64,000 bases of DNA from contig NZ_PRDS01000005.1 in NCBI RefSeq assembly GCF_002927635.1, forward strand, positions 62,001-126,000, given 5' to 3'. The notes beneath the pieces were generated by a model. It was not told where the DNA came from. It made no database searches and was given only the letters and a program-made list of their open reading frames with translations. The DNA is from Albidovulum inexpectatum. GTDB lineage: Bacteria; Pseudomonadota; Alphaproteobacteria; Rhodobacterales; Rhodobacteraceae. Of the stretch, positions 9,273 through 17,462 are shown piece after piece. The position numbers and the translations under genes were made by a program. Each line of letters starts with the position of its first letter. The stretch's first letter is position 1.

Positions 9273-10823
9273 TTAATGGAAATGGATGTTGAACCGCGCG
9301 CGGATCGCCGCGTCGACGGCCGGGTCGATCTGGATCTGCGCGCGCGCCAGGATGTCCTCTTTCCGCGCGCGGGCGCGGGCGATCAGCTGGGGCCGTTCGG
9401 CCTCGACCCATTCCTTCGGGCTCATCCGGTTGCCCAGGCTGGGATAGACATATTCGGTCTGCATCAACCGCAAGGTCTGGTCCGCGCCCAGATAGTGACC
9501 CGGCCCCCCAAGACAGACTTCCTTCATCACCTCCAGCGAGGTCGTTTCGGCATTCACCTCGATACCGCGGACACAGCGCAGGACCTGGCCCAGAATGTCG
9601 TCTCCCAGGATCAGGCTTTCCATGCAGAAGCCCAGCAGGGAGGCATGCATCCCGACCGTTTCATAGGCCATGTTCAGACCCGCAAGCCCGGCCAGGACAT
9701 TCGTGATGCCCTGTTCCCAACCCGCCTGCATGTCGGGCAGCTTGGAATCGGTGATGCCAGAGGCCGCGCCGCCGGGCAGTCCATAGAAGTGATGCATCTG
9801 CGCGCAGCCCGCCGTCAGCAGTGCCTGTTCGGCCGAACCGCCCGACATGGCGCCCGTGCGCAGGTCCGACACGAAGGGCCATGTGCCGAATACCGCCGGA
9901 TGGCCGGGTCGGATCGCGTTGACATAGACCACGCCGGCCAGGCATTCGGCGACGGCCTGAACGATGGCCAGCGCGATGGGCGCGGGCGCGGTCGCCCCGG
10001 CCTGGCCAGCCGAAAGCAGCAGGACCGGCATTCCGGCCCGGATGCAGTGCTCCATCGCGACGCAGCTTTCCTCGGCGAATTTCATCGGCGGCACGACGAA
10101 ACAGTTCGAGTTCGAGACGAACGGCCGCGCGCGCCAGGCTGCCTCGCCCCCGGCAATCTCGTGGATCAGATCCATGCAGGGGCCGACATTGGCCGGGTCC
10201 GAGAAGGACGTGCCCACATGCTTCAACGTCCCCGCGCAACTCGCATAGATCGTGTTCAGGTCCATCTCCAGCGGGTCGGCGATGTCGCGGGCGACCATGA
10301 CGCGCTGGAAGAAGTGCACATTGTCCAGATGCTGGACGATCCGGGCGGCATCAAACAGGTCCTGCGCCGTCGAGTCGCGATATTCCCCCGTGATCGCATC
10401 GACGACATGGACCGCCGCGCCCGCGGTGCCGAAATGGACCCGGGTGCCGCTCAGATGCAGGTCGTATTTCGGGTCGCGACCGTGCAGAGTGATGTCGCGC
10501 GCGGCCACGGCCAGCATGTCCTCGACCAGGGCGCGCGGAAAGCGGATGCGGCCGTCGTCTCCACGAACCGCGCCGGCGCCCGTCAGGATCTCGACGCCCG
10601 AGGCGGGCGCGTTGGCCAGCCCGATCTGCTCGAGCGCATCCAGCGCTGCGGCATGGATCCGCGCCATGTCCGCATCGCTCAGCGGTCGATATTGTCCGCC
10701 GGGCAGGCCGGGCCGGATCGGCCGGATCTCTTCGGCCAGGGGGGCCGCGCGGGCCGCACGGCGTGCCTCACGCCCGCCCGTGCGCGCCGCGCGTCTTGGT
10801 GCACATTCCCGTTCCTGTTCCAT
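9273..10823 (-). CDS. Trimethylamine methyltransferase (MttB) family protein, non-pyrrolysine type
   Basis: This 516-residue protein belongs to COG5598. An Arg/Ala-rich leader (RRAARTGGREARRAARAAPL) precedes RPIRPGLPGGQYRPLSDADM, typical of alphaproteobacterial members. Methanogen MttB reads an in-frame amber codon as pyrrolysine; this frame has no internal amber, so it is the glycine-betaine-type branch (compare MtgB of Desulfitobacterium). Characterised members move a methyl group from a quaternary amine to a corrinoid protein. No corrinoid protein or RamA-like reactivase gene is seen nearby. It sits between two dimethylglycine dehydrogenase-like genes and a dehydrogenase gene, pointing to stepwise demethylation of a betaine-like compound. 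Confidence 0.88.
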   Translation of the reverse strand: MEQERECAPRRAARTGGREARRAARAAPLAEEIRPIRPGLPGGQYRPLSDADMARIHAAALDALEQIGLANAPASGVEILTGAGAVRGDDGRIRFPRALVEDMLAVAARDITLHGRDPKYDLHLSGTRVHFGTAGAAVHVVDAITGEYRDSTAQDLFDAARIVQHLDNVHFFQRVMVARDIADPLEMDLNTIYASCAGTLKHVGTSFSDPANVGPCMDLIHEIAGGEAAWRARPFVSNSNCFVVPPMKFAEESCVAMEHCIRAGMPVLLLSAGQAGATAPAPIALAIVQAVAECLAGVVYVNAIRPGHPAVFGTWPFVSDLRTGAMSGGSAEQALLTAGCAQMHHFYGLPGGAASGITDSKLPDMQAGWEQGITNVLAGLAGLNMAYETVGMHASLLGFCMESLILGDDILGQVLRCVRGIEVNAETTSLEVMKEVCLGGPGHYLGADQTLRLMQTEYVYPSLGNRMSPKEWVEAERPQLIARARARKEDILARAQIQIDPAVDAAIRARFNIHFH

Positions 10824-10864
10824 GGCATCCTCGCTGCACAGAATTGGTGCCCCGGTTGGTGGGG

Positions 10865-13315
10865 CTACATGCGCATCCTTGCGCCCGTGGGGTCGTACAG
10901 AGGTTTCAGCGACGCCGTGGCTTCGACACGTCTTCCCGCGATCTCGATTTCATATCGCGACGCCAGAACGTCTGCCGCGCTCTCGTGCGGGCAGGGGACA
11001 TAGCCAAGCCCCACCGCGCCACCCAGATGGTGACCATAGGCGCCCGTGGTCAGGTGCCCGACGATTCTGCCGTCACGCAGGATCGGTTCGTTGTGGTAGA
11101 CCAGCGCCTGCGGGTCGCGCAGCAGGAACTGCACCAGCCGCCGCGAAAGACCCGTTTCCTTCTTGCGCAGCAACGCTTCGCGCCCGATGAAATCGGGCTT
11201 GTCCAGCGCCACGGCAAAGCCAAGCCCCGCCTCGAGAACGTGATCCTCGCAGGTGATGTCATGGCCGAAATGGCGAAAGCCTTTCTCGATACGGCACGAA
11301 TCCATCGCATGCAGTCCACAGGGCTTCAGTCCCAGCTCGGCGCCCGCCTGCCAGAGCGTGTCGAACACATGCGCCGCCATGTCGGTCGAAACGAAGATTT
11401 CCCAGCCCAGCTCGCCGACATAGGACATGCGATGGGCCCGGGCCATCCCCATGCCGATCTCGATCTCGCGCGCCCAGCCAAACGGGTGGCCGTCATTGGA
11501 AAAGTCGTTCGGGCTGACGCGCTGCATCAGCTCACGCGCGCGCGGCCCCATCACGGCAAGGACGCCTTCGGCGGCGGTGACATCGGTCAGCACGACGTTG
11601 AAATCGCCCATATGGCGGCGCATCCAGGCCTGATCAGCCGGTCGCGTCACCGCGGGCGTGACGACCAGATAGGCGGTTTCCGACAGGCGGGTGACGGTGA
11701 CATCGGCCTCGACCCCACCGCGCGCGTTCAGGAACTGGGTGTACACGATGCGGCCAACGGGCACGGCCATGTCGGCCCCGCAGATCCGGTTCAGAAAGGC
11801 CTCGGCATCCCGCCCCTCGACGCGGATCTTGCCGAAAGACGACATGTCGTAAAATCCCACGCCCTCGCGCATCGCGCGGTGTTCCTCGGCGGCATTGTCG
11901 AACCAGTTCTGCCGCCCCCAGGAATAACGGTATGCGCGTTCCTGGCCGGGGCGCGCGAACCAGTTGGCGCGCTCCCACCCACCGGCCTCGCCAAAGACCG
12001 CGCCCAGGGCGTCAAGCCGCGCATGGAAGGGCGTGCGCCGGATTCCCCGTGCGGTGGCCTTTTGCCGATAGGGGAAATGATCGGCATAGAGCAGGCCCAG
12101 GACCTCTTTCGCGCGTTCGAACAGATAGTGACGGTTGCCCTGGAAGGGTTGGTTGCGCGCCACATCGACATCGCCAAGGTCAAAGGGCTTCTCTCCGCTG
12201 TCCATCCATTCGGCCAGCGCCATGCCGGCGCCACCCGCAGACTGGATGCCGATCGAGTTGAAACCCGCGGCAACCCAGAAATTGTCGACCTCCAGCGACA
12301 GGCCCAGATTGTAGGCGTCGTCCGGCGTGAAGCTTTCCGGCCCGTTGAAGAAGGTGTGGATACCCGCATCGGACAGCATCGGCAGGCGGTGGACCGCGCG
12401 CTCGAGTATCGGTTCGAAATGGTCGAAATCCTCGGGCAGCTGGTCAAAGCAGAAATCCTCGGGGATGCCGTTCATGCCCCACGGCTTGGCGTTCGGCTCG
12501 AAGGCGCCCAGCAGCAGCTTGCCCGCATCCTCCTTGTAATAGGCGCATTCGTCGGGAACCCGCAGGACGGGCAACGGTTCGAGCCCGCGGATCGGTTCGG
12601 TCACGATGTAGAAGTGTTCGCAGGCATGAAGCGGCACGTTGACCCCGGCCATGCGCCCGACGTCGCGGGCCCACATGCCCGCGCAGTTCACGACATGCTC
12701 GACCTCGATCTCGCCCCGCTCGTCGCCTCTTTGCCAGCTGACCAAGCGCGCGCGCCTGCCTTCGACCTTCACGCCCGTCACCTTGACGCCTTCGGCGATC
12801 AGGGCGCCCCGGTTACGTGCCCCCCGGGCCAGCGCCAGCGCGATGTTGGCGGGGTCGCCCTGGCCGTCGGTCGGCAGCCAGACGCCCGCCGTCACGCCGT
12901 CGATGTTCAGATGCGGGTAGCGCGCCTTGACTTCGGCGGGCGAAAGCTCCTCGACCGGCACCCCGAAACCGCTCGCCATCGAGGCATTGCGGAACAGCTC
13001 TTCCTTTCTTTCTTGCGTCAGCGCGACCGAAATCGAGCCGACCGTGCGCATGCCCGTGGCCATGCCCGTCTCTTCCTCCAGGCCGCGGTAGAGATCGGCC
13101 GAATATTTTGCCAGCCGCGTCATGTTGGCCGAGGATCGCAGCTGCCCGATCAGGCCCGCCGCATGCCACGTCGTTCCGCAGGTCAGCTGCTTTCGCTCCA
13201 GCAGGACGACATCGGTCCAGCCCAGTTTCGTCAGATGATAGGCCACCGAGCAGCCCACGACCCCGCCACCGATGATGACGCACCGCGCCCGCCTTGGCAG
13301 CACCTGTTCAGACAT
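10865..13315 (-). CDS. Dimethylglycine/sarcosine dehydrogenase-like FAD protein with GcvT domain (copy 1)
   Basis: This 816-residue protein has an N-terminal DAO-type FAD domain (IIGGGVVG at 15-21), a central FAO region and a C-terminal GcvT aminomethyltransferase-like domain, the plan of dimethylglycine dehydrogenase. TTWHAAG holds His51, at the position where mammalian dimethylglycine dehydrogenase binds FAD covalently. The GcvT part ([35 protein letters not shown]) should bind tetrahydrofolate and capture the oxidised methyl as 5,10-methylene-THF. It is a divergent paralogue of the next gene; the junction [13 protein letters not shown] is nearly identical in both. It is the second gene of the operon, with a 33-base gap upstream. 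Confidence 0.9.
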   Translation of the reverse strand: MSEQVLPRRARCVIIGGGVVGCSVAYHLTKLGWTDVVLLERKQLTCGTTWHAAGLIGQLRSSANMTRLAKYSADLYRGLEEETGMATGMRTVGSISVALTQERKEELFRNASMASGFGVPVEELSPAEVKARYPHLNIDGVTAGVWLPTDGQGDPANIALALARGARNRGALIAEGVKVTGVKVEGRRARLVSWQRGDERGEIEVEHVVNCAGMWARDVGRMAGVNVPLHACEHFYIVTEPIRGLEPLPVLRVPDECAYYKEDAGKLLLGAFEPNAKPWGMNGIPEDFCFDQLPEDFDHFEPILERAVHRLPMLSDAGIHTFFNGPESFTPDDAYNLGLSLEVDNFWVAAGFNSIGIQSAGGAGMALAEWMDSGEKPFDLGDVDVARNQPFQGNRHYLFERAKEVLGLLYADHFPYRQKATARGIRRTPFHARLDALGAVFGEAGGWERANWFARPGQERAYRYSWGRQNWFDNAAEEHRAMREGVGFYDMSSFGKIRVEGRDAEAFLNRICGADMAVPVGRIVYTQFLNARGGVEADVTVTRLSETAYLVVTPAVTRPADQAWMRRHMGDFNVVLTDVTAAEGVLAVMGPRARELMQRVSPNDFSNDGHPFGWAREIEIGMGMARAHRMSYVGELGWEIFVSTDMAAHVFDTLWQAGAELGLKPCGLHAMDSCRIEKGFRHFGHDITCEDHVLEAGLGFAVALDKPDFIGREALLRKKETGLSRRLVQFLLRDPQALVYHNEPILRDGRIVGHLTTGAYGHHLGGAVGLGYVPCPHESAADVLASRYEIEIAGRRVEATASLKPLYDPTGARMRM

Positions 13316-13348
13316 GTCGTTCCTCGCTCTCTTCGGCCGTGTGACGGA

Positions 13349-15799
13349 TCATGCGCGCAGCCGGGTATTCTCGGGGTCCCAGAGCGGCCGGTCGCCATGC
13401 ACGACGGCGGGACGGCGCTCGCCATAGATCTCGACCTCGACTTCGGTGCCCGGGCCCACCAGATCGGACCGCAGCATCGCCAGTGCCACCGAGGCGTTCA
13501 CACGATAGCCCCAGGCGCCCGATGTCGTTTCGCCCACGATCTGCCCGTCCTGCCAGATCGTGGACATGTAGGGCGCGTCGGCCTCGCCCGCGTCCACGGT
13601 CAGGATGGCAAAGCGCTTGGCCGGACCGCGCTCGCGCTCGGCCAGAAGCGCCTGCTTGCCGGGAAAGTCCTGTGGCTTGTCGAACCGGATGAAGCGGTCC
13701 AGTCCGCATTGCAGCAGGCTGTAGTCGCTCGACAGGTCCTGCTTCCAGGCGCGATAGCCCTTCTCGATGCGCAGGCTGTTCAGCGCCCACATGCCGAAGG
13801 GCCGCGCGCCGGCCTTCAGCACGGCTTCGTAGATCGCGGGCATGTCGGCATTGGCGGCGTGGATTTCCCATCCCAGTTCCCCGGCAAAGGAGACGCGCGC
13901 CAGATGGCAGGGCCGCCCCGCGACGCGCGCGGGCTGGTGCGACAGCCAGGCCAGGGACAGATCGGCCTCGGTCCCGACGGTTTCGAACAGGCCACGTGCC
14001 TCGGGCCCGGTGACGATCAGCGTATCGAGATCGCGCGTCCGGTCAGTCAGCGTCACGCCCTCGGGCATGCCCGCGCGCTCCAGCAGTTCGCGGTCATGCC
14101 ATTGGGCCGCGGCGGCGGTGATCAGGGTGAACCGATCCTCGTCGTGGCGCATCAGCGTCATTTCGCTGAGCACGCGGCCGCGATGGTCCGGGAAATAGCC
14201 AAGATTCATGCGCCCCGCCCGGGGCAGCGCGCCCGCGATGCGCCCCAGCAGCCATTCGGCCGCGCCCGGGCCCGACAGCTCGAAGCGCGAGAAGCCGGGC
14301 AGGTCGAGAACGCCAACGCCGTCGCGCACGGCCAGTGCCTCTTCGCGGATGCGCGGCTCCCACGGGCCGGCACGCCCCCAGGTCAGCGTGGCTTCCTCGG
14401 ACGTGTCGTCGCCGGGCCGCGCGAACCAGTTGGCGCGTTCCCACCCGTTATAGGCGCCGAACTGCGCACCCAGTTCGGCGACCCGCTCATGCACGGGCGA
14501 CAGCTTCTTCGGCCGGCCGGCCGGCCATTCGTGCCACGGGAAATGCATGGCGTATTCGTGGCCATAGACCTCCATGCCCTTTGCCACGCAATAGTCGTGG
14601 TCGGCATGGTCGGTGAAGCGGCGCGGGTCGCACGACCACATGTCCCATTCCGTGGCGCCCTCGGTGATCCATTCGGCCAGGACCTTGCCTGCGCCACCGC
14701 CCTGGGCGATGCCGAAGGTGAATACGCAGGCCTCGAAGGCATTGGGCACGCCGGGCATCGGTCCGATCAGCGGGTTGCCATCAGGCGCATAGGGGATGGG
14801 GCCGTTGATGACCCGCGAAATCCCGGCCTTGCCCAGCAGGGGCACGCGGGCCATGGCATCCATCACGATGTCCTCGATCCGTTCAAGATCGTCGGACCAC
14901 AGCTGGAAGCTGAAATCGTCGGGCATCGGGTCGTCCGGTGTCGCCCAATGCGCGCGGCAGTTCGGCTCGTAGGGGCCAAGATTGAAGCCGTTCTTTTCCT
15001 GCCGCAGGTAATAGGACGTGTCCACGTCGCGCAGCAGGGGCAGCTTGCGCCCGTGTTCCCGGGACCATTCCTCGACTTCGGGGATTTCCTCGGACAAGAG
15101 ATATTGATGGCTCATCACCATCATGGGCACGCGCCGCCCGCCATGGGGGATGAACCATTCGCCCACGCGCTGGGCATAATAGCCCGCGGCATTGACGACA
15201 TATTCACAGGCGATGTCGCCCTTTTCGGTATGGACGATCCATTCGCCGTTGCGCCGGCTGACACCCGTTGCCGGCGTGAAACGCAGGATCCTCGCGCCCA
15301 TCTGCCGCGCGCCCTTGGCCAGCGCCTGGGTCAGCTGCGCGGGGTCAATATCGCCATCGGCCGGGTCATAGAGCGCGCCCTTGAGGTCGTGCAGCTCGAT
15401 GAAGGGATATCGATCGCGGATCTCCCCGGGCGTCAGGATTTCCAGATCCATCCCCTGATAGCGCCCCATGCCCTTTGCGCGCTCGAATTCCTGCATGCGT
15501 TCGCGCGAATGCGCCAGGCGGATCGAGCCGGTGACATGATAGTTCATGGGGTAATCGACCGCCTGGCCCAGACCGCGGTAGAGCTCGGTCGAATAGCGCT
15601 GCATGTTCATGATCGACCATGAGGTCGAAAAGGTCGGCACGTTGCCGGCCGCGTGCCAGGTCGATCCGGCGGTCAGTTCGTTCTTTTCCAGCAGAACGCA
15701 GTCGGTCCAGCCCGCGCGGGCCAGATGATAGAGCGATGAAACGCCGACCACACCGCCACCGATGATGACGACCCGCGCGGTCGTCGGGACCCCGGACAT
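13349..15799 (-). CDS. Dimethylglycine/sarcosine dehydrogenase-like FAD protein with GcvT domain (copy 2)
   Basis: First gene of the cluster, also 816 residues, with the same DAO-FAO-GcvT domain order as its neighbour but clearly diverged. The FAD motif is VIIGGGVVG near residue 11, and GSTWHAAG places the likely covalent-flavin histidine at His49. The GcvT part ends SLRIEKGYRAWKQDLSSDYS. Two tandem copies of equal length with different central regions suggest successive N-demethylation steps, such as dimethylglycine then sarcosine, or different substrates. The start lies 113 bases from the LysR gene on the other strand, and that gap holds a dyad operator. Confidence 0.9.
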   Translation of the reverse strand: MSGVPTTARVVIIGGGVVGVSSLYHLARAGWTDCVLLEKNELTAGSTWHAAGNVPTFSTSWSIMNMQRYSTELYRGLGQAVDYPMNYHVTGSIRLAHSRERMQEFERAKGMGRYQGMDLEILTPGEIRDRYPFIELHDLKGALYDPADGDIDPAQLTQALAKGARQMGARILRFTPATGVSRRNGEWIVHTEKGDIACEYVVNAAGYYAQRVGEWFIPHGGRRVPMMVMSHQYLLSEEIPEVEEWSREHGRKLPLLRDVDTSYYLRQEKNGFNLGPYEPNCRAHWATPDDPMPDDFSFQLWSDDLERIEDIVMDAMARVPLLGKAGISRVINGPIPYAPDGNPLIGPMPGVPNAFEACVFTFGIAQGGGAGKVLAEWITEGATEWDMWSCDPRRFTDHADHDYCVAKGMEVYGHEYAMHFPWHEWPAGRPKKLSPVHERVAELGAQFGAYNGWERANWFARPGDDTSEEATLTWGRAGPWEPRIREEALAVRDGVGVLDLPGFSRFELSGPGAAEWLLGRIAGALPRAGRMNLGYFPDHRGRVLSEMTLMRHDEDRFTLITAAAAQWHDRELLERAGMPEGVTLTDRTRDLDTLIVTGPEARGLFETVGTEADLSLAWLSHQPARVAGRPCHLARVSFAGELGWEIHAANADMPAIYEAVLKAGARPFGMWALNSLRIEKGYRAWKQDLSSDYSLLQCGLDRFIRFDKPQDFPGKQALLAERERGPAKRFAILTVDAGEADAPYMSTIWQDGQIVGETTSGAWGYRVNASVALAMLRSDLVGPGTEVEVEIYGERRPAVVHGDRPLWDPENTRLRA

Positions 15800-15880
15800 G
15801 AGCGCCTCCCTGCATCCTGTCGTTTTCCGCAGTATTCGTGGCCCGGATGGCTTTCTTCAATTCGCATTGTCAGTCATTAT

Positions 15881-15899
15881 TGATCGATGAATTCGATCA
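15881..15899. promoter_or_regulatory. LysR-type operator between the amine cluster and its regulator
   Basis: TGATCGATGAATTCGATCA is a perfect inverted repeat with 7-base arms and a 5-base spacer. It contains a T-N11-A LysR box (15884 to 15896). It lies in the divergent intergenic region, 13 bases before the preferred ATG of the LysR gene and about 80 bases upstream of the first cluster gene. This fits autorepression plus activation of the cluster. Confidence 0.65.
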
Positions 15900-15912
15900 G
15901 ACGGTGACCGCG

Positions 15913-16794
15913 ATGCAAATCGAGCTTGTCGAAACCTTTCTTGATCTGTTCGAAACGCGCAGTTTCAACCGCACGGCCGAACGCCTGGGTCTGCGCCAGT
16001 CGACCGTCTCGGCCCGCATTCGTTCGCTGGAGGCCGCCCTCGGCCATCGGCTGTTTCAAAGGTCCCGGGCAGGAACCGAGCCGACGACCGAAGGTCTGCG
16101 TTTTGCACCCCATGCGCGGCGCCTGCTGCACGACTGGACCGAGGCGCGCCGCGCGATCCGCGACATGGGAAGCGAACGCGCCACCCTGCGCGTCGGCATT
16201 CAGCACGACCTCGTCGGCGAGCATTTCAGCCGCCTGATCGCGGGCTTTCGCTCGGCCTTGCCCGAAGCCTCGTTCCAGTTCGAAGCCGATTACTCGGCCC
16301 AGATGTGCGCAGACCTGTTGTCGGGTTCGCAGGATATCGCGATCCTGTTCACGCCGCGCTATCACCCCGATCTGCAATTCGAGACCCTGGGCGAGATCAC
16401 CTATCTGATGGTTTCGACGGAAACCGACAGGCTGTCCGACGTTCGGCCCGATACCTATATCATGCCCCACTTTTCAGACGCGCTGCCGCAGGTTCATGCC
16501 CAGCTTCTGCCGCAACTGTCGGCCACCAGCCTGTCGATCGGTCAGAACGCGGCCATGGTGTCGCTGATCCGGACGATGGGCGGCACGGCCTATGTCCTGC
16601 GCGACTCGGCGCGCATTCTGGCCGAGGAAGGCATCGCCCGGCATGTGGCCGATGCTCCGCCCCTGTCGGTGCCGATCCATGCCGGGGTTCATCTGCGCAA
16701 CCGCCATCGCGGGCTGCACCGGCGTCTTTTGCAGATCCTGCGCAGGCATTTCGGCCCCGGCCCCCATCATGACGCGCGCCGGCGCGTTGGATAG
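15913..16794 (+). CDS. LysR-type transcriptional regulator
   Basis: From the ATG at 15913 this is a 293-residue LysR regulator. The N-terminal winged HTH reads FLDLFETRSFNRTAERLGLRQ, then STVSARIRSLE and LGHRLFQR, followed by an effector-binding domain. A longer frame opens at 15838, but that start would place the operator inside the coding sequence and add an atypical 25-residue leader, so I reject it. Divergence from the six-gene amine cluster and the dyad between them make it the likely cluster activator; the effector is probably the methylated substrate or a product. It ends 2 bases from the convergent phosphatidyltransferase gene. Confidence 0.92.
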   Translation: MQIELVETFLDLFETRSFNRTAERLGLRQSTVSARIRSLEAALGHRLFQRSRAGTEPTTEGLRFAPHARRLLHDWTEARRAIRDMGSERATLRVGIQHDLVGEHFSRLIAGFRSALPEASFQFEADYSAQMCADLLSGSQDIAILFTPRYHPDLQFETLGEITYLMVSTETDRLSDVRPDTYIMPHFSDALPQVHAQLLPQLSATSLSIGQNAAMVSLIRTMGGTAYVLRDSARILAEEGIARHVADAPPLSVPIHAGVHLRNRHRGLHRRLLQILRRHFGPGPHHDARRRVG

Positions 16795-16796
16795 GC

Positions 16797-17462
16797 TCAG
16801 CGCGCTTCGCGGACGCCCCCGGGCGCGTCATGGCCTGGCGCAACGGTCTCTGTCTGTGGCGTGAAGGCTGTCCAACCGTGATGCCAGCGCGTCAGCGTGG
16901 TGACCGCGCACAGCAAGGCAAAGCCATAGGCCAGAATGGGAAAGCCCTGCGGCCACAGACACATGGCAACGAACAGGGCGATCGTTTCGGCGCCTTCGGT
17001 CAGGCCGCCAAGGTAATAGATGCCCTTTGTCGGAAAGGCCAGGGATCGCATCCCCCGCCGTTCGGCAATCGTGGCGAAGGCCAGAAAGCTGGACCCCGTG
17101 CCCACGAAACTGGCAATCAGCACGCAGGCGGGCAATGCGTTTCGCGACGGATCGACGATCGCAAAGCCCAAAGGCACCAGCGCATAGAAAAGGAAGTCAA
17201 GCGCGATGTCCAGAAAGGCGCCGCGATCCGTGGGGGTCGTCAGGCGCGCGATCTCGCCATCCAGCGCATCGGCCAGGCGGTTCAGAAGGATCAGCGCAAG
17301 GCCCGCCCCATGGGCGCCAAGCGCCAGCGCGGCCGCGCCGCCGACCCCAAGCGCGAAGCCAAGGATGGACACCTGATCGGCGGATATGCCGGCACGCACC
17401 AGAATGCGCGCGACGGGACGCACCGCTTGCCGGACCAGGGGGACCAGGTGACGATCGATCAT
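16797..17462 (-). CDS. CDP-alcohol phosphatidyltransferase family membrane protein
   Basis: This 221-residue protein has several hydrophobic segments and the family motif: DG, then AR two residues on, G eight residues later, then two Asp separated by three residues (DALDGEIARL ... RGAFLDIALDF, about residues 66-88). Enzymes of this family exchange CMP on a CDP-linked lipid for an alcohol acceptor. The acceptor cannot be assigned. The start ATG follows directly on the TGA of the upstream reductase fusion gene, so the two are translationally coupled. Confidence 0.85.
   Translation of the reverse strand: MIDRHLVPLVRQAVRPVARILVRAGISADQVSILGFALGVGGAAALALGAHGAGLALILLNRLADALDGEIARLTTPTDRGAFLDIALDFLFYALVPLGFAIVDPSRNALPACVLIASFVGTGSSFLAFATIAERRGMRSLAFPTKGIYYLGGLTEGAETIALFVAMCLWPQGFPILAYGFALLCAVTTLTRWHHGWTAFTPQTETVAPGHDAPGGVREAR

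Noticed and set aside
9273-10823. Pyrrolysine-encoding amber codon in the MttB gene
   Set aside because: The 516-codon frame has no internal TAG, so it belongs to the non-pyrrolysine branch.
10763-15622. A plus-strand open frame of about 1600 codons antisense to the two dimethylglycine dehydrogenase genes
   Set aside because: It mirrors the codon bias of the genes on the other strand, carries no recognisable domain and would cross three real genes.
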